In this document: positions 29,101 through 40,925 of the stretch, piece after piece | Position numbering within the stretch: the stretch's first letter is position 1 | Layout of the letters: each line of letters opens with the position of its first letter | Source of the DNA: Lichenostomus cassidix | Taxonomy: Eukaryota; Chordata; Aves; Passeriformes; Meliphagidae | Direction: 5' to 3' | DNA: 64,000 bases | Assembly (NCBI GenBank): GCA_008360975.2 | Contig: CM039196.1 | Span: forward strand, 10,210,263 to 10,274,262 | Notes under the pieces: generated by a model | Databases searched by the model: none | The model's input: only the letters and a program-made list of their open reading frames with translations | Told to the model about the DNA's origin: nothing | Made by a program: the position numbers and the translations under genes

Positions 29101-31689
29101 GGGCTGTGGGGCTGTGGGGCTGCAGGAGAAAGCAGGAGGCATTTGCAGCTGGGCAGGTTCCCCCCACCTCATTTTCTTCCCTGGCTTTATGTTCTCTAGA
29201 GGCTGATTTTTTTCCCCCAAACCTCATGCACTGCTCTGCTTTTTTTTTTCCAGGAAAAACTTCCCAGGCACACAGTGGTCGAGGCCAGAGGTGCTCACCC
29301 ACTGACCTGCTAAACTGGGGAGCTGGAAATGCAATTTCTGCTACTTTTCTCATTGGATGGGGTTTAATCATAGATGTTTCCAGCTGAAAGGAAATATTCC
29401 AACAGCCAGTGTTTGAGACAGCCACGAAAAATATCACAATTTGGTAACAATGACCCTCTGAGCACCTGCTGGATTTGGACGTGGCTGTACAGGAATGATT
29501 TCAACTGAAATATTGGAGAAAGAACCAGTTTCAATGAATTCCCTAATACAAATTATGACATCTCATCTGGAGCTGGGATTTCAGCAGGATGGGACCTGCT
29601 GGAGCTCTGGCTCCTGGAGAGGGGAGACCCAGCTGAGACACATCACCCCAGCAGCCTCTGGAGCTGAGTCAATCCAGGAGCAGCATGTGGCAGTCACCCC
29701 ACACCCCCACCCTGCAGGCATCAGTGCTGTCACCCTCTGGAATTGTGCCCAAAACTCACTCTGCTTCCCTGGCAGATCCATTTTTTAATGGCTTTAAAAC
29801 AACCAAAGTGCCATTTGGCTTTGTCAGGAGCCTGAGGGCCAGGAAGGGCACAGAGATGATGTGTCCAGGGCCATGTCCTGCTGAGGCTCAACATTCCCCT
29901 GTCCCTCCTGGTGTCCCTTCCCACGGTTTGTGTCTCTTCCCACAGTTTGTCCCCCATCCCAGGGGCACCTGCACCCCGAGGGCAGCCTGCAAGTCTCGGG
30001 GCAAGGCTCTTGCACAGACTGTGTCTCTCTCCAGGCTCCTTGCAATTCATTTCTCCCAAAATTTGCCCATGGGGAGCCCACCCTGCAAACCCATTTGTGA
30101 CAAAGAGTTCCCTCCAGACAGCCGACCTTGGAGAGGAGCACTCTGCCTTAGTGCCATGTCCACAGAAATGAGCTCACTCCAAGACACAGGGGGATGAATT
30201 ATTCAGAAACAAACAAAAAAGATCCAAAAAGATGGATTTATAGGTTTATGTTTTTGGAGACAGCCCTCCTATTCTCCTCCTGCAGCCAGCAGAGGCTCAT
30301 GGAGCTAAGCCAGGTAGGATCTCCCAGCTCTTCCCTTCCTCAGCTCCATTTCTCCTCCACCCTGTTCATCTCTAGTCCCATTTTCAAGCAATTCTCCAAT
30401 AACAACAGGTCTGCATTTGTTTCTTTTTTCCTTCTGTGTCATTTCTCCATCCGGCGTACAATTTTGGTGGCAATTTAACAGCCTTTACAAATTACATTCC
30501 TATCTTTTTCACAGTTATTGTTAGAGGAGAAAGTCCCATTTTTCACTGTGATCCTTCAGGTTTCTGCTGTCATTGTATTTAAGACTTTTTTTTTGTCCTT
30601 AGCTTTTATTTTCTTATCCCTCAAGGGCAGCCTTGGAAATTCAAAGCTGGTCCCTGCCTATCAGCGGATCTGGTATTCTCTTTTGGCAGTTCCACAGTGG
30701 CTGTCTCTCTTCCTTCCACCCTTCCACCCAAATGACACCTTTTCTCAATAAATTACCCTTTGTCTCTTGGAGCGATGGTTCCATTTGTGACAGTTTGGAT
30801 GTGTAATAGTTGCATCCCAGCGGATACCTCCAGGAGCGTGGACTAACAGGCCAATACAAACCCACTGGTGCAGAAAATAAAGAGATTTATGTATTTTGGG
30901 CTTTATTTCCCCCCTGGTAGTCGAGCTGTGCTCTGCATTTTCAAAGTTTCAGCTTAAAGGTATGGTTGCTCACTGCCAAAAAAAGCCCTCTCCTGGATTG
31001 AGGGATGGCTAAACCCATGGCAGAATTCCTTTTTTTGCAACATGACCTCCCTTGGGATCCCTGGAAAATGCCTCGGAGCAGCCAAACCCACCCAGCCATG
31101 CCCCCCCAACACTGGTGCAGGGCTTCATGAATTGTTTATGCTGCAGAGGAAACACTGATTTTTGCAAGCATTTCCTAGCAATAATAACAGGGATCGATTT
31201 GTGCTGCTGCTGCTCACGGTTTTGCTAACAGAGGATAAATGTGTGCAGCAGCAGCTTTGGGGTGTTCCCAAGCTCCCTGTGGCATGACAGAGCTCCTGGG
31301 GGGACACACTCACTCCCAGCACTGCTAGAGGGGAGATGCAGCACATAAATCTTGAGAATTTTGGATGCTCACACCCTGCTCCCCTCAGATGACAATGGAG
31401 ATATCCAAGCCCATGGCCGACAGCAACACCATCCTCCCTGGCTCCTGCAAGCTGCCCAAAAGCAACAGATTAAACATTTTTATAAAAGTTGTCAAGATCC
31501 AGCCCTTGGCTGTAGCAGCCTGGGACTTTCTTCTCGCAGCCCAGCACCTTCTGTCTCCTTTCCAAACACCAGACAAGCCAAACATTATTTTCCAATCCCA
31601 GCATCTGGCACAGAGCTCTGGGCAAGCCTCTCAGCCTGTCGCTGGTGAGATAAATGAGCCTGTTTCAGCGGCCGACTTCATAAAAGTAT

Positions 31690-31785
31690 ATGAAAAGTAG
31701 TTAACAAAAGGGTACTTCACAAAGAGGGGAATGCAAATGCAACCTCCTAGATAACTAATTAACTGAAGGAGGCAGACAAAGGGGA
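31690..31785. promoter_or_regulatory. Candidate enhancer: SOX, POU and homeodomain motifs
   Basis: This short AT-rich island in GC-rich DNA contains TTAACAAAAGGG (SOX-like), an exact octamer ATGCAAAT at 31,731-31,738, CTAATTAACTG (homeodomain core) and GACAAAGGGG (SOX-like). The motif mix is that of neural progenitor enhancers, but no conservation data are available here. Confidence 0.35.
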
Positions 31786-32091
31786 AGCAGCTTCCCATCT
31801 GTGGAAAGAGATGTCATTTTGTAGAGGCTCTAATTAGTTCTGCCCCATCCCGCAGCCGGTCAGTCACTGTGCTCACAGGTTGCTCCTGCTGCGCAGCTCC
31901 CAGAGCTCTCCAGGTGAATAGGGGGAGAGCAAAGCTGGGGGAAAAGCTGCTTCACCTTGCTAAGTCCCCACGAGAGTCGGGTTTTCAGCAGGGACCCAAG
32001 CTGCAAACAAAGCCGGGGTTGTTTTTTGGAGGTGGCCAGCACAGCCGTGCAGAGCCATCCGGAGCCACCCAGCACTGGCCCCAGGGAAAGC

Positions 32092-32185
32092 ACAGAATCA
32101 CAGAACAACTCAGGCTGAAAAAACCTCTAGCATGGAGCCAACAATTAATCCAGCATTGCCAGGTCCACTACTAAACCCAGCTCTT
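32092..32185 (-). mobile_element. CR1 LINE 3'-end fragment, second subfamily
   Basis: The stretch begins with the CR1 terminal repeat in antisense (CAGAATCACAGAACAACTCA) and continues with AATCCAGCATTGCCAGGTCC and ACTACTAAACC, matching a CR1 subfamily other than that of the adjacent plus-strand copy. It lies head-to-head with that copy, and the two are separated by only a few bases. Confidence 0.8.
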
Positions 32186-32189
32186 CCAA

Positions 32190-32360
32190 GGAGAGGGATT
32201 TTTTTCAGGTTGCTGTGGTTGCCCCATCCCTGGAAATGTTCAAGGCCTGGCTGGGTGGGGCTTGGAGCAACCTGGAGCGGTGGAAGATGTCTCTGCCCAT
32301 GGCAGGAGGGTTTGAACTTGATGATCTTTATATTCCCTTCCAACCCAAACCATTCGCTGA
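32190..32360 (+). mobile_element. CR1 LINE 3'-end fragment
   Basis: The stretch carries the diagnostic CR1 3' consensus: CCCCATCCCTGGAAATGTTC, AAGGCCTGGCTGGGTGGGGC, TTGGAGCAACCTGG, CCCATGGCAGGAGGGTTTGA, and CCCTTCCAACCCAAACCATTC at the 3' end. It is 5'-truncated and about 170 bases long, without a coding part, as is usual for CR1 copies in birds. The orientation is plus. Confidence 0.93.
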
Positions 32361-34033
32361 GTTCTCCCCTACCTCAAACCTTTCCAGCCAATTTTGGGCA
32401 CCAGCATTAGGTTTTGTACACCCTGTGCTTCAGACTAAGGCACAGCTCACACCGTGTGCCCTCCAGGGAATGTGGCACCTGGAGGGAGCACTCTGGGGTT
32501 TGTCCCCACCATGCCACCACCCCCACCTGCCCCTTTCATGCTGTTCTCCTGCAACATCCAGCTTTTACTTTGCTCCTCTGCCTGCGAGGATCCCTTTGCA
32601 ACCCCCAGTGAGCTCAGCAGGGTTAAGGCTAGAACGGGGCGTACCATGGGAATTAGTCACCACTGGGACCTCAGTCAAGTGTTTTATTTAATGCCCTTTT
32701 CCAAAGACATTTGTACTTGAAAAAACACTAAGAATTACGAGCTCCCTGCTAACAGACATGACTCAGAGGAGCAGTGGGCACACGTCGCTTAAGTGAGAAG
32801 TGTCTTCTGCAGCGTGGGTGAGGAGGGGAGAGGGGCTGCTGACAAAGTGGGGTTTGCGGGGAAAAACACCCAAATGGCTTCAGTTTGCACTGCCAACAGC
32901 TTTGCTACAGCAGGAGTGGCTCAGATCACTGATGGGGAGAGCCCACCACAGAAACTACCAACCACCAGAGCAGCTCTGGCATTCGGTGCATGGAGCAAAC
33001 CCATGCCCAAAACATGGAGCAGGGCAATGCTCTGCTGCCAAAGGCCACGCTGTGCCTCACGGTGCTGTCCTGCCCCTGTGAACTCCAGGAACTCGCTCAG
33101 CAAGAAGTTCATGGGACACTGCCAACCCCCTGGAGCTGGCTTTGGACACCATGTGCCTTTGCCAGGCATTACCTGTGACCTGCCTGGTGCACATCATCAC
33201 CAGGGGCACAGATACGTGGGGACTACCCAAGGCCCTGTGCCAGCCATTGCAGGTCACTGCGTGGACGTTGTGGGAGCTGGGGAGTTTACAGGAAAAAAAT
33301 AATGATAATTGAGTCATCCCTTCTCAACACATCATCTCCCACCTGCATCCAGCGTTGACATCACTGGAAATTAACAGATTGGGCATTGTCAGCAGCCAGG
33401 AGATGCTGTGCAGAGCGAGGGGGACGACCAGAAATAAAGCTTAGAGGGATACAAGCCTTGAACTTTCTCTGGACTGACTGCTAGTGCAGTACCGGAATGG
33501 TGGGGATTGGCTGCCAAGCAGAGGCATTTGGAAATCCTGCCAGCTCTTTCCCAAAGTGGACAAGGAGGAGGAGTTGCCTGAGCTGAGCTGGGTTCCTCCA
33601 ACCCCTGTGAGGGCCCCGAGGGAGCAGCTGGGAGAGGGGACCTGCAGGACCCGGGTGGTTGGGATGGGAACGGTGACTTTGCACAACGCTGTGCCTCGGT
33701 GACTCGTGACACTGCAGCAGCTGGCAGAGGCTCTCTGGAGCCAGCTGCACTCGGGTATTATTAGACCTGATGGCTTTATTTCTGCTCCAGCCAAAGTTCA
33801 GCTGGTGCAGGTTGAGCTCTGACTATGATGGGCACTGGATGCATCCTGTCCCTCCAGGAATGCTCAGTGCTGAGGGTCACCCTGTCCCCTGCATGCCACC
33901 ATCCAGCCGTGCAGCTTCCTGCAGTGGGGATTTCACAATCCTCCTTTTGTTATCTCTAAAAAAGTAAGAGAAGCTATGATAATAAATGATACTAAGCCAG
34001 GGCACAGCTTTGCCAGATCATATAACCCTCCTC

Positions 34034-34041
34034 ATTTGCAT
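34034..34041 (+). promoter_or_regulatory. Octamer motif ATTTGCAT
   Basis: An exact POU-family octamer in a small AT-rich stretch. It is one of three exact octamers in the desert, the others being 5,108-5,115 and 31,731-31,738 (reverse). An 8-mer is expected by chance about twice in 64 kb on two strands, so this is weak on its own. Confidence 0.2.
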
Positions 34042-37000
34042 TCCCTAGGGGAATTTCCTCCTCACTTTGCAGAGCTTGGACTCTCAGAAATCCCTTTGCT
34101 ACTCTTCTACTGGGGAGGCTGGGCGGGAATGAAATAAGAGCCTACAGATCATCTATATCAAGCTGCTGCACATCCCTCTACTCATCCAGAGTCACACACC
34201 ATCTTCCCCTGCCACTGGCCCAGCCTGGGCTTGCAGAGGGAAGTTGGGAAGGAGCAGGGCCAGGAATTGGCATGGGAAAGCAACTGGGCAAAGTGGGCAC
34301 TGCCAAGAGCCCAGAGAGACAGGAGATCCCTCTGTGCCACCCTGGCATCTGCGGGATGGGGGGCTTTTATCCGAGTCACCCAGCAGCAATTCCCGGCAGG
34401 CACCGAGCTTGGAGCTTGTCAAAACTTCCCCCAGTGCAACACTGAGCCTGCGCCCTGGGCTCGGCTTGTTGGGATAAATGGAAACAGAGAAGGAAAGCCA
34501 TTAAGAGCTCTTCCATTAACACCATTCCTGCCAGGCCCGGGGAGGCTGCTGGGGTTTTGTCAGATCGTGTTATCACCATGACTTCGCTGTTTCCGAGCCT
34601 CGAAGAGATTCTTCCCAAAAGTGCAACCACCCCCTCACAAGCTTCCCTTTCAATCTCCAGCTATTTTTGTTTCACTCCTTGAGATAAAGCTACGTGTGGG
34701 GGAGGTATTTACACACACACGAGAAAATATCGACGCACATAAAAATAACCTGATGATTTGAGAAAGACATTTCACTTCCACAGAGCTTTCTGTTCCCCAT
34801 TCCATTATAAACAGAAAATGCTGATGTTATTGAGGCTTGTGGGGGGTTTGTCATTGCTCTCAGTGTGGATGCAGAGAACATTCTCTCTGCTCATGCACAG
34901 GGTCTGCAGCTGGGGGAAACAGGCACTGGGTATGTGCTGAAGAGGAAAAAAGTGAGATTTTTATGTTCTTGAGAAGTTTATGGCTTGCTGTGGAGTGGAT
35001 ACAGCAGAGATGAATTCCTACAGAAAGCCTCCTGTAGCCTTGTTTCATTCATGACACATTTCCAGATGTGTAAGTGCCTGTCTTCACATTGCTTTCATGT
35101 TTGAGACACATTTTTTAAGGGGAAAAAGGAGGATAAAGATGAGCACCCAGTGCCTCCAGCTGCAAGCTGATGCTGCCTGCTCTGGGAGCTCTGCTGTGCC
35201 CAGGTGTGGTGGTGATGCTGCACCTGCCCACCCCTTGGGGTGAACACACACCTGCTGCTCCCCCTGCACACCCCGTGGGGTGCATTTAGCACCCACTGAC
35301 CCCAGCTTTGGGATCCACTGGGCCAGCCCACCCTCGAAGCAGCACATGGATTGAGGAGGGAGTAGCACTGCCAGGGCAGGCTCAGCCTGGCTCAGCCTGG
35401 CTCAGGGAAGCATCTCTGCCAAAACAAGACGACTCATGAGACCTGGGGTTGTGCTCTCGATGTCCCTACAAGCCACAGCACGCCAGGACATGGCTGGGGC
35501 AGGGCTGCACCAGCCAGGGAGCAGAGCTGAGCAGTACAGAACACCCTCGCCGGGCTGTGCTCGGGCTGGCTGCTGCCAGCCTTGTTGTGACTCTCTTTTT
35601 AACAGGCTGCCACACGCAGCATTCCTGGTGACAAGTGACAGCCTCGTTGCGTTAACAGCGCTCCACCAAATGGCATTACTATTATTATCCGGCTTTGTGG
35701 GGATAATAGATAACACGCCAACCCCCCTCCAAAGCAACCTGGCGTGGGGAGCAATTTGGGGCAAAGATTGGGATATTTGCCGCACACCCCACACTGCGAT
35801 AAACGCGGCAGCTCCGTGTCCTGCCAGCAGCTCCACACCCCTCAGCTGCGGGGAGCTGAGCCGCAGGACGGCTGATCTCCAAATCACTCCGGAATTGCGG
35901 GAAGAGATAACAGGAAAAGGCAGCGCTCCGGCAGAGCCTGCCCGGCCAAGGTTGTTTAAAAATACCCATTCCCAGCCCCCGCGGTTTCTGCAGCTCTGCT
36001 GGGAGTCGGGAAGCCCACGCTGGTGATGAGCAGGTGCTCCTTGCAGGCTCAGCCCCCTGAAAAAGCTGCTGGGATCTCGCCCAGGATCTCTTCTCCCAAA
36101 ACTTAAGCCAGATCCCAGCTGGGAAGCGCTCTAAAAAAACACAACCACGCGCCCTGCCAGTGACCTCGGTTTGGTGTTAAGCACAAAGCCACCTCACCAC
36201 CCATGGGCAGCGTCACCTGCGGATGGACCCATCTGCCGGGATGAATCCGACAGCGCTGGGAAGGATTTTAAAAGGAGTATGTGAAAATAGCTGATGGGCT
36301 GAAGGGGCAACTGCCCCAGGGGGAGCAGCTTGGATGGGGCTCGAAGCAGCAGCACCAGAGCCAGCTGTGGTGTGATGTGCTGCCCATCACCAAGGCTTCT
36401 GCCCCACTGGTGCCCACCAGGGAGCTGGGATGGACGGGATTCCTTCCCGGGAATGGCAGCGCTGCTCCCCTGTCATCCCCAGCACATTCCCCCGGGAGGA
36501 ACACCACCAAGGCTGGAGTATTTGCTGCTATTGCTCACGGTGTCCCCCGAGCCCACCCCCGGGAAGTGGGACCCGTCCGAGGGGACAAACCAGCCCGCAC
36601 ACGTTTCCCGGGCCGTGACTCAGCCAGCTTGAGTAAACAGCCAGGTAAACAGGCTCGTTTTACTTTGCAAACAAAAGCAAGGAGCCGCAAAGCCCAGCTC
36701 TTCGTCCTCGAGTAAGGACGGTGTGTAATCATTGGCATTTGTCCCCCGGGTGCTGCCGCGAGGTGCCAGCGCTTTCCAGCCTGGCAGCCGCTGCGGGACC
36801 GAGTGACACATTTAGCTCAGGAGCGAAAATGCCACTCGCCCGGGAATGCCAAGGAGCAGGAAAACAAAAAGCACCTATGAGGGAAGTGCCTGCTGCTGGG
36901 GAGGCTCGGAAACATCGCCTGGAAGAGGGGTGGAGAGCCTGTCCCTAAGGCAGCACAGCTCTGGGCAGGACTGGAATTTGGGGGATTTATAGCCAAGTGC

Positions 37001-39328
37001 TCCGTTTGTGCATTTGAGGGTTTCTGCATGCGGCAGGAGGTGACTTTCCAAGGAGAAATACAGCTCCAGCCGTGGCACTGCACTCACTCTGCACCTCCCA
37101 AGGCTGAGCTCTGACACCTGGGGTTTGCCTACGGCTCCTTTGGTAGAAATGGGCTTGGGCCACCCCTCCAGAAATCCCTGTCCCAAAATCCCACGGAGTG
37201 GGTGTGGAGGAGCCCCGACCTGACCCTGCTGGGTTTGGGATCTGTGGGTGTTAAACGCCCTAAGATGAGGCCATTTCCCAAGCCATGAGGATCTTCCTTG
37301 CTCTGTTTGATGGCTCCTCTTGTCATTTCAGTAGCAGGTGGTGGGAGTGGGGGGAGGAGGAAAAAACCTATAAAATGTTTAACATCCCTTTAGCTTCGAT
37401 TTATCTGAAGAGAATTCAAACAGCACAATTTCCTCCCGCCATCTGGGTGCCACTTTAAAAGACGTTTTCTCATATCATTGCAATTTCAGAAAATCTTGTT
37501 GTACATCTATGGAAATGCAAGATGCTTCCCCTAAATTGTGCATCAGCGTGAAGCTTTTTAAACCTCAACAGCAGCTTATGATCTATTTTGACAGCTCCCA
37601 GACGGCTCCTGAGAGAATTTCCCAGTTCCAACACTACCCAGGGAGGGGGGCCCAGCTTTGGGAGCTGCAGTCCCACAAGGCAAAGCTCTCTGCTTGGTAT
37701 TTGCTTTGTTTTGCTTTAGTACTGTGAAGGAGTTTCCCTTGCAGATCTCTGAACCTGCTTGCCTGAGCACTTGGAGCTGCAGGCAGCTGCATATGGGTGC
37801 ACACAGGATCATGTGTTCAAGATGTGTGTTTCCCACTCAAGCACCCCAAAATAGCATAGAAACACATTGAACTGCTCCAAAACCTTAGAGACATCTCAAG
37901 GATCCTCATAAGCATCCTGCAAGTCAGGAGTCTGGAAGAGAATGATGTCCCTGCTGCTCCCAGCCTTTCCTGGGCATCCCAAACAGGTGTAGGGAAGACT
38001 GCTCTGTGCAGACAGCCAGACCCAAAAATCCAGCTCCACGGGAGAGGGGAGGCATTTTCTTTAGCACCCCATCCCCAGGGGAGACTCCCAGCCCTTGGCC
38101 AGGTGAGAGAGACACCCCAGGTCCAACTCTAAGCCTTGGCTTTGCTGAGCTCCCTGAGCCTCAGCCCTCCCAGCCACCTCCAAAAGCATCCAAACACTGA
38201 TTCACAGCCAGAGGAAGAGCCCCAAGAATGAATCAAAGGGTTAACACAGGCCAGGGGGTGTTTGATGTCAGTCACCTTGGAGCTTAATAATCACATAAAC
38301 ACAGCAGGAGTAACTCTGGAGCAGCCAGTTCGGCCAGGGGATGAGCTGTGCCTGGCCAGGATGGGACACAGAGTGACTGTCCCCTCCTCCCTGGGCATGT
38401 CCTGCATGGGGAGCAGCCATGGGGCTCAGAGCTGGGGTTGAATCAGGACAGGGGGGTCCAAAGAGTCCCCACCATGGAACTGTTACAGCACTGCTCACCC
38501 CAACACATCCCCACTGCTGCCTGTGTCCCACAGCCCTCAGCACGGGGAGAGTCCCAGCATGGAGGAGTCACTCACTCCCACTGGGACACACTGGGAAGGG
38601 AAAGACAGGCATTTGAGAGCAGTTGAGATTTTGGTCTAAATCCAGAGGGTTTGCTTGTTTTTGAAGACATGAGTGATTTTTTCCACGTGGCTCCTGCATG
38701 GCAGAGAAGAGCCCCACAGGAAAAGCTGGAGCTGACACTGAGCCAAGCCCCTGCCACAGAGAGGCAAAGCTTCTGTCATCAAACACTCCCAGATTTTGGA
38801 GGGGTCTGGCAGCTCACCTGGGTTTGGTAAACCCGGCAAATCAAATCTGGATGGTCTAAACCATGATCCTGCATGATCTTCGAGCAAGAAGCCTTGTCTT
38901 GAGCAATTCCTGCCATGCACAGTTCAGGGAAACCAGGGACATTTCCATGGGAGAAATGGGTGTCCCTGTGGGACCAAAAAGCCCACATCACTTCACAGGA
39001 GCCTCAGGTTCCCCAAGGACCCCTTGAAATGCAGGATGCATCTTTCAGATTTGCACCAAAATCATCAGAAACCAGCCCTGGGGACTCAGGGGGGGTGCTG
39101 ATTCTGTGGTGTTCTTCCCAAATCTGGCTCCTGCAGGATGGAGTCCCTTGCAGTGCTCTGGGAGAAGTTGAAATGCTGAGCACACCTTCCCAACATTCGC
39201 CCTGATTTTCAGAAATTGCACTAAATCAGTTTCGCTGCAAATTGCCCTCTTTTTTTGGCTCCAGCTTGATGTAAAAAGGAAAACAAATGGAGTTTTAAAA
39301 TGCAGCTAATCAAGGAGTTAAAGAGAGG

Positions 39329-39346
39329 TTAATCCTAATGGATTAA
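39329..39346. promoter_or_regulatory. Inverted pair of K50 homeodomain sites
   Basis: TTAATCC and its exact reverse complement GGATTAA are separated by TAAT. TAATCC is the site for OTX/PITX/CRX/GSC-type (K50) homeodomains, and the inverted arrangement suits dimer binding. It lies in an AT-rich island (39.2-39.36 kb), about 6 kb past the HSPB8 poly(A) signal. Confidence 0.4.
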
Positions 39347-39829
39347 TCAACTCGCAGGAGGATGGGAAGGAGGCTCGGGTGAGAAGGAGCAGAGAAGCAG
39401 CCAAGCCTGGTTCATCCTCCCAGGCGTGATGGAAATGTTCAGTGAGAGTTCAGATGGTGATATTCCTTCTTCCACCTGGCTGCATCCAGCATGGGGACCA
39501 TAGAGGAACAAATGTGTCCTGGGCTGAGGTACATCTTCCCCTAGGCTTGAGGTGTCTGACTTCACCACCTTCACCTGCAGTCACCAAGAGGGGATAAAAC
39601 CCAGAATGTGGAGCAGCCCTGGCTGCTGTTAACCCCCTGCAGAACTCAGCATGGGATTGGGAAAGGGGTTTTGAACAGATCAGAGCGATCCCGAGGTTTT
39701 AACCCCTTCCTGCACCCACCAGGGCTGCCCTGACCCCCCTGCAGGACGCTCCTTGCACCAAATCCAAACATCCTCCTGCCCAAAACATCAGCATCTGCCT
39801 CCCAGCACAGCCAGCCATCCTCCGAGGGG

Positions 39830-40045
39830 CAAAGCCTCTTTATTGGCAGCTAATTGGGCTTAGGCATAAGAAGGGCTTGAACATCATTAGTGACAGTGAA
39901 AGCAAGGAGGTTTAAAGGAGGTTATTAATGATATACATGCTGTATACAACAGCATAATCGCCAAAAAAATATTAGATCCATTAAGTATCATTACCAAGGC
40001 CTGGAGCTAATCATTTAAGCTTAATGAAACCAATACATTTCTCCA
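39830..40045. promoter_or_regulatory. AT-rich island with many homeodomain cores
   Basis: About 215 bases are strongly AT-rich (GCTAATTGGG, GTTATTAATGATATACATGC, ATTAAGTATCATTACC, TTTAAGCTTAATG) inside GC-rich flanks. Non-coding sequence that keeps such composition in a GC-rich isochore is often a conserved element. This is inference from composition only. Confidence 0.35.
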
Positions 40046-40255
40046 GCACTGGCAGCAGTGCTCATCCCATCCCTCGGAGGGAAGTGGCAGTCAGGAAGGC
40101 TCGAGCTGTGGTGTCCCTGCAGCACCAGTGCCCTGCTGCCTCTGGGCTCTGTGCTCCCCAGAGCTGAGCCCCCTTCCAGGTGCTTTTAGCAGCAATTCAT
40201 TCACTTCAGTATGAACCTTTTGCTTTGGCAGCTCAAAGACCTTCTGGTCAATGAG

Positions 40256-40380
40256 CACAGAATGGTTTGGATGGGAAAGGACCTTGAGGACCTTCTCGTC
40301 CCAACCCCTGCCACGGGCAGGAGCACTTCCACCGGCTTGCTCAGAGCCCCATCCAGCCCGACCCTGGCAGGGCACTCAGC
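40256..40380 (-). mobile_element. CR1 LINE 3'-end fragment
   Basis: In antisense the stretch reads ACAGAATGGTTTGGATGGGA, AAGGACCTTGAGGACC, CCAACCCCTGCCACGGGCAG and AGAGCCCCATCCAGCC, the CR1 3' consensus on the minus strand. It is truncated at its 5' end near 40,380. Divergence is low to moderate by eye. Confidence 0.92.
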
Positions 40381-40871
40381 CCACTGCCTCCACCCACAGC
40401 TCCCTCCTCTCCCTTGTTTTGAGCAGCTCTTTGGAGACCGGAGGAGAAATGACTCGGAGCCAAGGCGGCTGCGATGATCTCACTGCTAATTATGCAGAGA
40501 AGTCATTTAGCTGTGGCTGCGGTGATGAAGTGATAGGAGAGAGAGGAGCAGAACCCCACAGCCACTCTGCATGGCAAATGAAACAGAAATAAAACCCAAA
40601 GTGAGTGAACCCAGCACCTCGACCTCTGTGAGCCACTGTGGGTGCTGTGCAACCCCCAAACCCACTGCAATTAGGGACAGGCAGCTCAGGCTGGGACACA
40701 ATTAAAAATCCCATCAGCTCCACTTTCCTCTTTGTCCATGTCTGTTTTCCAGCCTGGTCCCAGCAGTGGGATCATTGCTGCAGCAGGACTCAGCATCACT
40801 TTAAAGGGGAGCTTGGGATTAGCACCATCCTTATTAAACCCACTCACTCACACCTCATTTTACCTTCACAC

Positions 40872-40925
40872 TGGAGATGATTAACTTGATTTATTCTAAT
40901 TAGTTGTAATTTATTGTTTTAATGA
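40872..40925. promoter_or_regulatory. Palindromic CTAATTAG within a TAAT cluster
   Basis: A perfect CTAATTAG palindrome at 40,896-40,903 is surrounded by further TAAT/ATTA cores (GATGATTAAC, TGTAATTTATTG, TTTTAATGAG), giving about six homeodomain-type cores in 55 bases. Confidence 0.3.

Noticed and set aside
35436..36026. 196-codon open frame on the plus strand
   Set aside because: Composition is Ala/Pro/Ser/Leu-rich as expected of GC-rich DNA, overlapping frames are equally open on both strands, and there is no homology or splice context.
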